Source: Gnetum montanum (lineage: Eukaryota; Streptophyta; Gnetopsida; Gnetales; Gnetaceae). From it: DNA of 64,000 nt. Positions 33,470-44,629 of the stretch are shown piece after piece. Every line of letters starts with the position of its first letter. Within the stretch, counting starts at the first letter, position 1. A program made the translations under genes and the position numbers. Where the stretch lies: assembly GCA_015680685.1 (NCBI GenBank), contig MNCI01008880.1:1-64000 (forward strand), written 5' to 3'. Under the pieces are notes generated by a model, which was given only the letters and a program-made list of their open reading frames with translations, ran no database searches and was not told the DNA's origin.

Positions 33470-33890
33470 AATATTTTCAATCATCATCATGCTTTATTGA
33501 TTATTTGAAAGTGGACTTCTTCTTTTAATCTAGCATGTCTTGAATTTTGAAAGTTTCTTTGTTTTGTTGAACTGTCAAATCTTCCATTAATTTTTGAAAA
33601 AGTTACAAGAGATATTGTCTCTCATATTAAGCCAATGAAGCATTCTAAAATCCCTTGCTGCAACTAGTGAGTTTTGTAGAATTCAATATATCATTGAAGT
33701 GAATCTTAATTCAATTAAAAGAGAAATTCTTCTACGTGTTAGTGGAATTGATTATGTGCAAAAGGTTGTTTATTACAACCTTCCAAAGTCATGTCACTAT
33801 TATCATCGAGAAGATCACATATTTGATTTATATCCTTTTATGCTACAAAAAAGGCATGGCAAGCATGTCAACAATAAGCTCCTATAAATG
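33470..33890 (+). pseudogene. LINE ORF1 / DUF4283-like fragment
   Basis: Plus-strand text ELSNLPLIFEKVTRDIVSHI (about 33565-33630) and the frame 33699-33887, containing VVYYNLPKSCHYYHREDHIF, match the layout of plant LINE ORF1 proteins. In these, a DUF4283 segment is followed by a zinc knuckle of form C-x2-C-x4-H-x4-C. Here two of the knuckle Cys are Tyr, and stops lie upstream. The neighbouring AT-rich DNA to about 34500 gives no further domain. Confidence 0.55.
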
Positions 33891-34550
33891 CCACTAAGGT
33901 TTCTTTTGCAAATGATATAAATCTTACTAAGGTTTTTTCTATAGATGTTGCAAATCTTTGGATGATTTCTTCTACTAATGTTTCAATAGTTAGCACATCC
34001 CTTTCTTTTACTGTTGTTCAAAAAAATATATCTTTAAGAAAGGTTTCAATGAAATCAGTTTCAAAACATTCTTCAATGACTAAGGATAAAAAATATATGT
34101 TCCCCAGGTTTCACAAAATTCTATTATTGATTTAAATGATTTTCAACTAGTTCTTCATAATAAAAAACATCAAGGAAGTCTATCTATTAGTGATTGCATG
34201 CCAAATCTTTAGAATGAACAACATGTTCATGATATTTTAATTGCTAATAATTCATTAATAGTTATTGGTCAAGATATGTAGATAATATCTTTTGATAATG
34301 TTGATTCTATTAATAGGGTAGGGGCTACCTCCCCCTCCACCCAATGTTCATCTTTTCATAGAATGTCCAATTTCCTACCCCAGAGAAAAGGTTTTTTGAG
34401 AGTGGTTGTAAAGATGATAACCTAAAAAGACATATCAAATATAGTGATTTGAAGTTTCTCATCTCTATAGTACCCATCTGCTTTTGAACTCTAGATTTTT
34501 ATTTTTAATATATATATATTTTGGGTTCAACATCCTTTGTTAATGATTGT

Positions 34551-35357
34551 TGATGAGTGGCGAGGTACCCCTACACTCAACTATACGAATACGAGCATTT
34601 CACGCATGATTCGGTTGAACTCTGCAGACGAACTAGTTGTGGTATCTAAATAGTTACTTGTAGATCGCAGTTCGCTATCTTCCCAAACTTACTTGTATTG
34701 TCATGGTTGTATGGTTAAGTAAGCTTGAGGTATATGATTTTTATAGCTTTTGTATTTTTTATGTCTTCTGTTAATAAAGGAGAGGGAGAGAGAACTAAGT
34801 GGCTAACTTACATTAACTATTCATTAATTAAGTTCTAAAGTTTCCTAACACTAGTATCCATTCCCACTTGCCGTACACATCCTGAACCAGTGCAACGCTG
34901 CTGGGATTACCAAACGCTAATTGTTACTTGGTTACCAAGCGCTACACGCATGGTCGAAGCGGTCGTACTGAGTGTATTTAACTAAGGGGGTTGAAGGTTG
35001 AGAGAGATATTAATTAACTAGGAAAGCATTAAACAATAATTAATTACTAATTAGCTTAATCTGTATGCTGCAAGGTTGATCATAAAGTTCGTCTTTATTG
35101 CCATACACAAAATTGTGCTCAGGTACAAATTGCTCAAATAAAGATCCGTTCACTCTATGACTTGTATTGCGGGCACACAAAAATAATTCTAACTCTGGAA
35201 TGACTAAACTACAAGAATCTAGCTAAGGGTCTAATTTTAACTATCATGAACAAAGGACATCACCTCTTATTTATAGAAGATGAGGCAGGACGTGATATCG
35301 CGTTTGCGATATCGCGTGGCAGATGCAATATCGTGTACACGATATCACGGCTCATCA
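34551..35357 (-). repeat. solo LTR of the E1 family with perfect target duplication
   Basis: It runs from TGATGAGTGG to CTCATCA (807 bp) and aligns with the E1 LTR. The minus-strand TATA box is at 35268-35275, with GATATCGCG-type palindromic DNA near 35293-35350. It is flanked on both sides by ATTGT (34546-34550 and 35358-35362). No internal element sequence lies beside it, so it arose by recombination between the two LTRs of a full element. Confidence 0.95.
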
Positions 35358-35999
35358 ATTGTAATAGCAAGAAACCCATAAGGATTTCCACACTCCTCTA
35401 GCCCCTATTCTAGAGAAAAATAACTTTCAATCCACCAACAAGGCATGTTTTCCTAAAGCTGAGCAACAAATTGTTAATATTCTTTATTCCATTGAGCATA
35501 TGAAATCTATTTCCATATCATTTGATTCTCATAGATATTTTTTTATTTAAATCAATCTTCTTAACTAAATAAGTGAATTGGTATTGCAAGTAAGTATGAA
35601 AACTTACATTCATTCAATTACATATTATAATCTTCCTAATTTTTGCAACTTATCATTATGATGAATATTTATTTAGTGCTTATCTTTTATTGCCGAAGAA
35701 AAAATGCTAAGAATAAAATAACATGTTAAAGTTAAGGATAGAAAAAATAATCTGAAGTTGAAAATATGAAAAAACAAGTTGATATCATCTTGTACTATAA
35801 AAAGTATTAATCTATCCAGAAAAACAACTCATAAGGAAAATATGTTCTTATCTAATAAGAATAATGTTAATTCAAATATCAAAACTAATGTTAACAAGTA
35901 GGCTATAAATAATGGTAAAGATTCTTAACATAAGATTAAATAGTAACATAGTGATACATCAATTTTTTAAGAATCTAAGTTTTCTATAAATGTTTGGGG

Positions 36000-36170
36000 A
36001 TGGGATGGGGCAAGGTAGGGTAGGTGGAAGTGGAGGGAAAAAATATTAAACCTCAAGACATATAGTCAAATTAGCTTTATAACTCTATAGAATTGAAAAC
36101 TTAACTTAGAAATTCCAAATCAAGAGTCTTTACCACTAAGCTAACATCTCATTATTTTTTGATAAATATT
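36000..36170 (-). repeat. tRNA-derived SINE-like repeat, copy 1
   Basis: The minus strand reads TTAGCTTAGTGGTAAAGAC, which resembles an internal box A. About 45 bases later comes TTTTCAATTCT, resembling box B. The body contains GACTATATGTCTTGAGG and ends in a C-rich tail. The body and tail match copy 3 at 38635-38765. Confidence 0.5.
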
Positions 36171-36427
36171 GGTGTTTTGCTATAGCTTTCTATTACCACC
36201 TCAAGTTCCTTTACTCTTTTAAGTTTAAGTAAATGTTGTTAGGGTTGAGACCATCCTCATTACTAATAATTAATTTTCCTTTCTTGATTATTCAAAATAT
36301 TAAATATAACATTATATACATGAGTAGACATCCCTACAATTAGAAGGTTGTTCTATTGTTAATAATAAGTGGTTAAGTGGTTAGGTAAGAGGCTATTAAT
36401 TCAAGTTACAATTAAGACATTGTAACA

Positions 36428-36585
36428 ATGAGGTGTGAGCCTAGTGGTATGGATCTTGACATGGTAACCCCATATCAGAAGTTCAATTCTACTAGGTAGC
36501 ACTAAGTTATAAACTTCTATAAATCTTGTGTTGTACCTATGTTTCAATTATTTTAGGTTCCAACAACACCTCCATACTTAAGACA
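36428..36585 (+). repeat. tRNA-derived SINE-like repeat, copy 2
   Basis: The head GAGCCTAGTGGTATGGAT (box A-like) and AGAAGTTCAATTCT (box B-like) are spaced about 40 bases apart. The body has CACTAAGTTATAAACTTCT. The tail TTCAATTATTTTAGGTTCC with AACAACACCTCC matches copy 3. A further tail-only fragment is at about 36640-36690 (AGATTCCAACACCTTCCCCC). Confidence 0.5.
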
Positions 36586-37584
36586 TTGTTATATTTTTCT
36601 ATTATTTTTCAAATATATCTTATTTGCTATATGTATTAAGGTATACCTATAGTTAAATTATTTCAGATTCCAACACCTTCCCCCATGTAATGTACTTTGA
36701 ATATTTTTGTTTACTACCTTCAAATTTATAGTATTATGTTGCCTATATGTTTTGGGGTGTACATATAGTTACACTGTTTTACAAAAGCCACTTCAAGGAT
36801 ATTTTATTTTCCTTGATTTTCATTATAATGATGCAGAGTGCCCTAGATATAGGATCATTTATATATAAGCATGCAATATGATCATTTGTAAATGGACTCT
36901 AGATTTTGATATTATTTAGCATTACATAAATAGGCCCTCTAGAGTATTGTGAAAAACATATACATTATTTATCATTACTAGAGTATGATTAGTAGTTGGC
37001 CTCTCAACCAAAATGATGAAGTAATATCTATAAAATTTTTTAAAACTTCTTATTAATAAACTCATTTCACATAATAATATATTGTATGTGAAGTTTCAAA
37101 TATTCAATAAAAATCTCCTCTATCATGAAGTGAATCCCATAACTAGTTGGGTGAACTCATATATTTTGTAAATTAAATATTATGAAATGATAAATAAAAT
37201 TAAAAATTAGCCTATAAAGAGTACTAAATGCAAAAATGTTGTGCATTGGATTATCAAAATATGATATGCAATTAGTTTGGTCAAAGATGTATAAATTACT
37301 TAATGAAGAACTTCAAAATTATTTAAATAGACATTGGATGATCCAAAAAGTTATGTTTTTAAAGATAAATGATATTTATATCATTATATATTCATCATGA
37401 TTAGTAACTTACCAAATTGCTAGATACCATTCTAGAAAAAAACCAAGGGGCTAGATAGAAAAAACTAATTTCAATGCAATCTTGCAAGGAAGATTTAAAA
37501 GAAAGAATTTTTCAATAGATCATCTAGTTACTATCAAATATTACCCTAAATAAAAAAATAAAAAAATAAATGAAACATTATGTT

Positions 37585-38500
37585 TTGTTATTTTTGCCAA
37601 ACTATTTCATTTAAGAATGATAGAAAGTGTTTATGGAAGGTATATCAAAAATGATGTTAGAAATATTTTATTTAATGTCATTCAACAATAATATTAACAA
37701 ATAATTTTTAATTAATATATGAAATAACTACAAAAAAAACTTGTCTTCTTTCAACAACATTGCTAAGTATTTTTATTGATGCACTGAAAGAGTTAAATAA
37801 ATAGGTGCCTAAAAATTATGCTATTAAAGTAGATTCATCATGGATCGAACTTTTAATCTTTGCAAATGATGTAGTTCTAATTACAAATTTAGATAAAGGA
37901 TTATAAGAAATGTTACCATAATTAATTTTTTTCTATAAATATTGAAAATTCAAAATTATCAAATTTGTGGAACCAATAAGAGAAATTATACTTTCTAGCT
38001 AAATTGACAACTTATGATTATGAATAAATATATATCTTCAAGATTAGAATGCTATTGAAATTATAAGTAGAAGCATTGCATATCGCATATTGCAAATTAC
38101 TAGAAAGATTTATATCATCCTTGTGATCATCATCCTAACCTTGTCCCAACAAAATAGTATTCATTGAAAATTTATATTTAAATCATAGTATTTGATCTTA
38201 AAAATTTAAAAGGATTTACTTTAAACAATTCTACAACCTATACTATTTCATGGATGTGTAATTTGCGATGCATGTTTTCATCAAGAATCTTGGAATAAAA
38301 TAGAAAGTCTTTGAAAGTAGCCCTTGTTGAATGAGATTGAGGTTTAAAATCAAATACTGCAAGCACTCTTTTTGTTAGAAGATAACATGTTAACATTGAA
38401 AGTAAAGGTAATGTATCAATTTTTAATATTTAATCTAATATAAAAATATAATAATAAGATCTTGTAAGGCATCATTTAAAAACCTTAATAAAAAAATGAT
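37585..38500 (+). pseudogene. LINE-type reverse transcriptase remnant
   Basis: The frame 37743-37950 reads CLLSTTLLSIFIDALKELNK then VDSSWIELLIFANDVVLITN. This matches the LINE RT pattern of a LS-x-TLF-x-IFID segment followed by the F-A-D-D box, here FAND. Upstream text (CFVIFAKLFHL, ESVYGRYIKND, about 37590-37660) and downstream text (LQPILFHGCVICDACF, about 38225-38275) fit the flanking RT and connection regions. Many stops and frameshifts. It may belong with the ORF1 fragment at 33470 and be split by the solo LTR and other insertions. Confidence 0.6.
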
Positions 38501-38634
38501 ATTAGAACCCATCATCATAAAACCTTACGATATTATGTTATATTGACAATATGCATATAGAGTCTATTCGGAGTTATGGGATCACATAGCCAAATGTAAT
38601 ATTTTAATAATATAGTTTTTAAGAACTTAATTGT

Positions 38635-38765
38635 GGGGGTAGTGGGGGAGGGATGATGTTGGAACCCAAAAATAATTGCAATATAGGTAAAACCTAAGAT
38701 ATATAGTCTAATTAGAATTTTATAACTGGGCCAACATCTCATTGTTACATGACTATATACATTGA
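38635..38765 (-). repeat. tRNA-derived SINE-like repeat, copy 3 (3' part)
   Basis: On the minus strand, AATGAGATGTTGGCCCAGTT, TAATTAGACTATATATCTT and the tail TTTTTGGGTTCCAACATC, followed by a C-rich stretch, match copies 1 and 2. The head is largely lost. Confidence 0.45.
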
Positions 38766-40569
38766 TCTTGCTAGATGTGTCATAGGATATTTGTGGCTAG
38801 TAGGTTGTGAGGATGGGGAAAGACTAAATATCAAGAAAGTATGACTCTCAAGTGTGAGCTATAATTGTGCATACTGAGTATGATATTAATGTTGCTTAGC
38901 TAGTCATGTTATGGGGACATGATACTTAGCATGTTATGCATGTTCATATGGTATGACTAGCTAACATGAGTTATGATGTTCATATAGTCCCATGGTTGTG
39001 TGATGGATAGTTTATGACGATATTAAGTTTGGATGTCCCGTAAGCATGTTATGGAATTTGGATCCTTCAATATTAGTTGGGGATAGGAATGTTCCTAACA
39101 AACTTTCTACAATAAAAATCAAAAATAAAAATAGTTATAATAGGTTTATATAATAAAAATATAATACATTTTCACCTTTCAAATTCTTGATCCCATGCAT
39201 CTTAGTTTCTTCCTCTTTTTTATTCTTTGTCAAATCTTAGTTGATTTTCATGGTTCTTAGAACATTGGGAAGTTGTTATTGAATAAGTTGTAGCCAAGAA
39301 GATTCGATTCAAGTTCCATAGGACTCATGACCTCATGTGGAACATTTTGATGCCTTAATTTTTGGATTTTAGGGTTTGGTAGGTTTACCATGATTCAAGT
39401 AGAATTCTCTACTCTCTTCTATTTTATATTTTGAGATCAGTATCCATTTTTGTGGACCTCATGATGGGACTACTAGGTGTCATGTGGTGATTTGCAAGTA
39501 TTTGGTTCATTAGAAATTCCATAAGTGAGTGGTTGACTCTAATGTGAAATTATTATAAGGGATGTCATTTCAATGATTAATATAAGTACTTTGATTGATG
39601 GTTCTAGGGGCAACATAGATTCCATTGCTAGTCCCTGGGCCTTGGGTGATGTGATGTGGAGCTTATATGCTAAGTGGGTGCATTATTATGAACTTGGTAT
39701 TTTTGCTATGTCACTTAAAATTCAGTCTTTATCATGAGTGCAAGTTGCAAACAAGTCATGGCTAGTTTACAATAGGGTTCTAAAGGAGGATACAAGTCAT
39801 GATGCAATTAAGGCTAAGAGAATGACTTGTAGATACTTGTGATGGGTTCATAGCTAAGTTGTGATAAAATTTTAGTTTTCTATTTCTAGCAAGCAAATTC
39901 ATTGAACATCCGTGAGATTATCGCAGTGAGATTATGGTCATTTTTTAATGTGAGTTGTAAGTAGGACTCAAGTTACAATAGGATCATGATGAGCAAAGAA
40001 TTGATTTTATGAATAGGCTCAAGATGTAGCCAAGTTGCAATTCCTTATAAATAACCCTTGCAAGTATGCTACAAGTTATGGTCCATGTTCTATTTAGTGT
40101 ATTAAAAAAATAGAAATTTCTAAACTTAGATTTTGTTGGATCTTGTGCATGGTAATTATAATGTGACATTTGATGATGGTGTTACTTTTGCATAATAGTG
40201 GTTGCTAAAATCTATGATTAATACTTATGCTAAAAGTATTCAGGTTATGTTTACAAAGTATGAATTTTATGTGAATGTGTTAGATTATATGTTTTGTTGA
40301 GCATGAGATATCTAGGACTTGGATGACATATGTAGCACTAGTTGTTTGTGGACATTGTTTATGCTATGCTTGTGATGTTATTATGATTTGAACATGACAT
40401 GTGGATTTGACATAAGGATATGGATTTATTACTGATGAGGCACCCTAGAGGAGTTGGAATGATCCCCATTGGATGCATTAATGATGCTCCTATGTTAGTC
40501 CTTATATTAGAAGTAGGAGTCTATAAGCTAGACTTATAACTGGTATAAGATCTGAGGGAATATGGACAT
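38766..40569. other. unassigned sequence
   Basis: I see no coding domain, LTR boundary or RNA gene. Short inverted and direct repeats around CATGTTATG/CATAACATG occur at about 38905-38990. It is the left flank of E4; its last five bases, GACAT, would be the target duplication. Confidence 0.4.
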
Positions 40570-41408
40570 TGATAAAATACTTTTATATTGTGGACTACGA
40601 TATTGTAGATGTAATATTGTAGCTCAGCATACATTATCATAGATACAATGTAGTGGGACATGGTCATGCTTAGAAATACAAGTCCACTATCATGTCAACA
40701 TTAAGTTTAATCCCAACACTTAGCAAAATTCTTGCAATTCATTTTCTTAAAGTTAGAGTAAATTCTCAATGTGGTGAATTACAATTGTATAGAGTCTTTA
40801 TTCAAGTGGATTGTCCCTAGACATAGGTCATGAATGATAATAAAAATTAAGATTATTCTTCATCATTGCAGCATCTCACATAGAATAGATTTACTTTTCC
40901 ATGTTGTTTACTTTTATGAAGTCATTTACTATTCCAATGTTCATTAGTAGGACAAAATGAGTACAATTGGTTTTTAGAGTAAAGCATAATTATTTGGCAA
41001 TCAAGTAGTGACTTTGCTTGATTCGCTCAATAGTAAAGTTACTTCGTAATCGTAGTAATAATTACGATAGCATAGGACATGTATGGAAAACCAAGAATGA
41101 ATACTTATTATCATAGGAAAAAATAGCTTTACACTTTCATTGTACTTAGAAATAGAATTTCTAATCATTTCCATTATGTTTACTTTTAGCATACTTAAAA
41201 CCAACCAACATCATTTTATCATATACCTCACTAAGAGGTCAATCATATGTTTTACACCTCGCTAACTCGAAGTGTAAAAACAATGATCATGAATTTACTA
41301 TTAACTCACTAGTATACTTACATTGTCCATTCATGGATTATGATCTAGTCGTGTGTGAACACTTGTGACTTGTATGATTAAATGTTGAAATTCTATAACC
41401 ACTCATCA
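40570..41408 (+). repeat. E4 5' LTR (839 bp)
   Basis: It begins TGATAAAATAC and ends ACCACTCATCA. It aligns with the E2 3' LTR, for example at GAGTCTTTATTCAAG and ACTTGTATG. A decayed palindrome CTACGATATTGTAG lies at 40595-40608. This copy shows what the uninterrupted end of the E2 LTR should look like. Confidence 0.82.
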
Positions 41409-41409
41409 T

Positions 41410-41427
41410 TGGCATTGGTGCCAACAA
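41410..41427 (+). other. E4 primer binding site
   Basis: TGGCATTGGTGCCAACAA starts two bases after the LTR end. The first ten bases fit a tRNA-Asp site with CpG decay; the last part has diverged. Confidence 0.6.
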
Positions 41428-41552
41428 TGTGTTAATGTTTGCTAGTTAGTTGATATTTGACATTTTATTGTATGAAGTATCATCAAGTCTATCTTTTATA
41501 CTTAACATAATTTTTCAAAATACACACACACTAAAGCATCAATCATATCAAA

Positions 41553-43772
41553 ATGGCTTTCATATTAAAAGTAAAATCTCTACCTACTATTGATCTTAAT
41601 GAAAGTAATGCTTGAGATTATAATGAAGAAGATTAGAGTGCACTGATGCAAACAAGAATCTCATATTCTTATATTGATTTTTATTATCCTAATTTCACAT
41701 CTATTTTCCACTAGGATGAACAATTTAGGTGGAGATACTTATAGGGTAGCATTGTCTTGCAAGTAGCATGTTCAATACCATCAATTCTTCAATCATCCCT
41801 CATAAGATCAAATCATGACCACATACAAGAAGGATATCAAGTCACTAAGGACATGACTAGGCCATATCAACCAATAGAGGCACAAGTAAGAAGGGATGCT
41901 ATTATGGTAGTAAGATATGAATAAGAGAAAGGAAAGAAAGCATCACAACTGAGCATCCTTAATGAAAAAGAAGATGAGTCATATAAAGTTAAAAAGTCTC
42001 ACTAGACTCACAAATCCAGTTCTCAAACACCAATCATATATATGCATTGAAGATCCTATGAAGACAAAGTTATGCTCAACTATTGAATAAATACCAAGAA
42101 TAGATGAGGTATACTCAAGACTTAGGGGAAATTTAACATCTAAAACCTCTAATAGATCTAGAAGCAGTGAATCAAAGAATCATAGAAGAAGAAATAGTCA
42201 GCACCATTCTCTAACTCCTCCATCCTCTTCATCACACTCATTAACAGACTTTGATAATTGAGAATGAAGGATAAGGAATCATGATAGGGAAAGGAGAAGG
42301 AATCATGAGAGGCATGTTGATATAAAAAGAAGACATCTTGAAAATGTGAAAGATGATGAAGACGATAAAGAAAGAGAAATTAGGAATGAGAGAATAGATC
42401 ATCATAAGCATCAAAGAGTTTACTTCAACAATAGAGCTTATGAACCCAAAGACTATGAAGAATTCCTACTAGCCACTCGAAGTATGATCACTATTAGGGA
42501 AGCAGTATACATACCTACGAGGCATCTAAGGGATAGTTGCATTAGGCAACTTGATATGAATAATATTTCAAAGTTTGAAAGAGGATATAACATAAATCCA
42601 CAACATCATTTGCAAGCCTTCCATGATGCCTATACCCTACAAAAGATAGAGAAAGCTTGGCAAAAATTAAAGTTTTTTCCTAGAACACTCATTAAGAAAG
42701 TAAAAATCTAATATAGATCCTTAGAACTAGAATTAATCAGAAGATGGAGTATCATGTTAGAACTTTTCAATGAAAAATATCAAATTTATTCTAGGGTGTT
42801 AAATTTTACAAAATAGAACTAAGGATGAAAACAAGGGAGACATGAATCCCTTGAGGTAGCAATGGATAGATACTCTTCACTTTAACATTGATGCCTAGGC
42901 CATGGATTTTCTCAAAGGAAACAACTATGACACATCATCAATGGATTGAGAAACAAAACAAGAGAGACCCTTGGAGTATATGCCCAAGTTAGATTATCAG
43001 ATATGAGAGCTCATGAAATTTAAAGATTGCTAGACTAGGTAACGAAAGAAGAAGAAGAGCTACAAAAAAGAAAATCTATTAAATAGTACAATAGAGATCT
43101 AACTATTAGAAAAAGAGATGTGAGGATATATAAAATGCAAGAATAAGAAACTTTAGAAGATGTGATCCAGCAAAAGAATTTATCTATTCAGAAATTGGTT
43201 AATGATATTGCAACAAAGGTAGAGAAAATGTGGAACTTTGTAGATGAAAAATTTTCCACAGAACTAAAGAAAGTAGAAGAGAAGACCAAACAAGCCTTTA
43301 ATAGAAATAAGAACATAAAGAAGAAAAAGGAAAATGGACATGAGAATTATAGAAACAAAGAAAAAGTTGTTGCAATAGAGGAAGTTACAACCTTAAGTTC
43401 TAAAGACAATACTACTTGCAAAGTATGCTAGTATGAATATTTTAAGTGGTGTTGTCCTATCAGGGTCCACTCACAAGAGTCTAGGGCATGTGTACTAAAT
43501 CCAAAGTTTATTAAAAAGTAAGTGCTTAGATGATTACCTTACTCATAATGTAATTATAAGTAGCCCTATCAATAGCCATATTATCCAAGTAGGGCTTATC
43601 CTCAACCATAGGGGCAAAACCAGTAGCAATGGCACTAACCATGATCATGGGGGATATTACTGCCAATGCAACAATATCCACATCAACAACTAGATCCTAA
43701 TGGATATTATATACAACATCCTATATCTCCTAGAAGTAGTTATTTTTATACTTCTTCTCTCTACTATCCAAT
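41553..43772 (+). pseudogene. E4 gag (degenerate)
   Basis: It starts MAFILKVKSL at 41553, with an in-frame TGA soon after. The signature YYPNFTSIFH*DEQFRW has TAG where E1 and E3 have Gln, and a second TAG precedes GSIVL. Capsid core text is at 42580-42860, including frame 42346-42711. A coiled stretch (VEKMWNFVDEKF, 43222-43258) precedes the Cys/His motif CKVC*YEYFKWCC (43420-43460). The Gln/Pro-rich tail contains many TAG codons. E5 interrupts it. Confidence 0.78.
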
Positions 43773-44620
43773 TGATGAGTGGTGAGGTACCCCTATGCCC
43801 AGCCATACGAATCACTAAGGCATTACACATGATCCAATAGAATTCCTTGGACCTATAGTTATCTCATACACTAGTTCCTCTAGGAAGTGAAATGGTATTA
43901 AGAACGTTTGTTGTCTTCCCAAGTACACTTATGAGGCTCAAGGGTATGGTTTAAGTGTAATTAAAGTATATGAATTTTTGTCATTTTATATTTTATAGAG
44001 GTAATTACCTACAACAAGAATAAGGGTAGAGTAGATTAAAAACTAATTTCTATTGTCTATCTAGCCTAACACAAGTAACCACCCCACTTTCCTGAACACA
44101 TCCTAAACACATCTAGCACTATTGGGCTACCTAACGTTAAGCATTGCTAGGTTACCAAGTACTATATGAATGCTTGAAGTGGTTGTGCTTGTTTTCATTA
44201 ATTGCTAAAAATAGATTGCTTAATCAAATGCATTAAAGTAAAGAACAAGAAAGTAAAATGCCATAAGGAAGATATTAAGCTATTCTCAGTGTTGCAAGGA
44301 TTGTTAAAAGAGTTTGTTTTATTCCCGTCACACTACTATGATTAGGTACATTAGTGCTTGAACAAAGAACTATACACACTTTAGACTCCTTTTGCAAGCA
44401 CTCAGACAATATTCTAACTCTAGGGAGAAGAAACAGTAAGAGCTTCACTACCTTGCTTGAAAACTGAAAACTAACTAATGAAAATTCTTCCAAAACTAGA
44501 GCCCAGGCATGGTATTTATAAACTCAGGGTATACACCCCAACATCAGACATCCGACGTCAAATCCAAGCCTCGACATCATGTATGTGATGTTGTGGACAA
44601 CATCAAATGATGATTCATCA
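43773..44620 (-). repeat. E5 3' LTR (848 bp)
   Basis: It begins TGATGAGTGGTGAGG and ends ATTCATCA. The minus-strand TATA box is at 44513-44520. The U3 start carries an imperfect palindrome around ACATCATGTATGTGATGT (about 44574-44591). It belongs to the E1/E3 superfamily of LTRs but is a distinct subfamily. Confidence 0.88.
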
Positions 44621-44629
44621 TACCCCCAC
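44621..44629 (-). other. E5 polypurine tract
   Basis: The minus strand reads GTGGGGGTA directly before TGATGAATC of the LTR, identical to that of E1. Confidence 0.9.

Larger units (their letters stand above)
35363..37584. other. AT-rich region with SINE-like repeats, otherwise unassigned
   Basis: Beyond the short repeats listed separately I see no coding domain. A guanine-rich stretch at 35997-36040 (runs of 3-4 G) could form a G-quadruplex and is the complement of a repeat tail. Confidence 0.5.
40570..43772 (+). mobile_element. E4: 5' part of an E2-type element, cut by E5
   Basis: It has a 5' LTR, a primer site and gag on the plus strand, ending at 43772 where the E5 LTR begins. PR and pol are not seen again on the right, because the far end of E5 is lost in tandem DNA. 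The LTR and the gag start match E2. Confidence 0.8.

Noticed and set aside
36428-36500. a functional tRNA gene
   Set aside because: Box-like signals are present but the arms do not pair as a cloverleaf, and the same sequence recurs with a common tail, as in a SINE.
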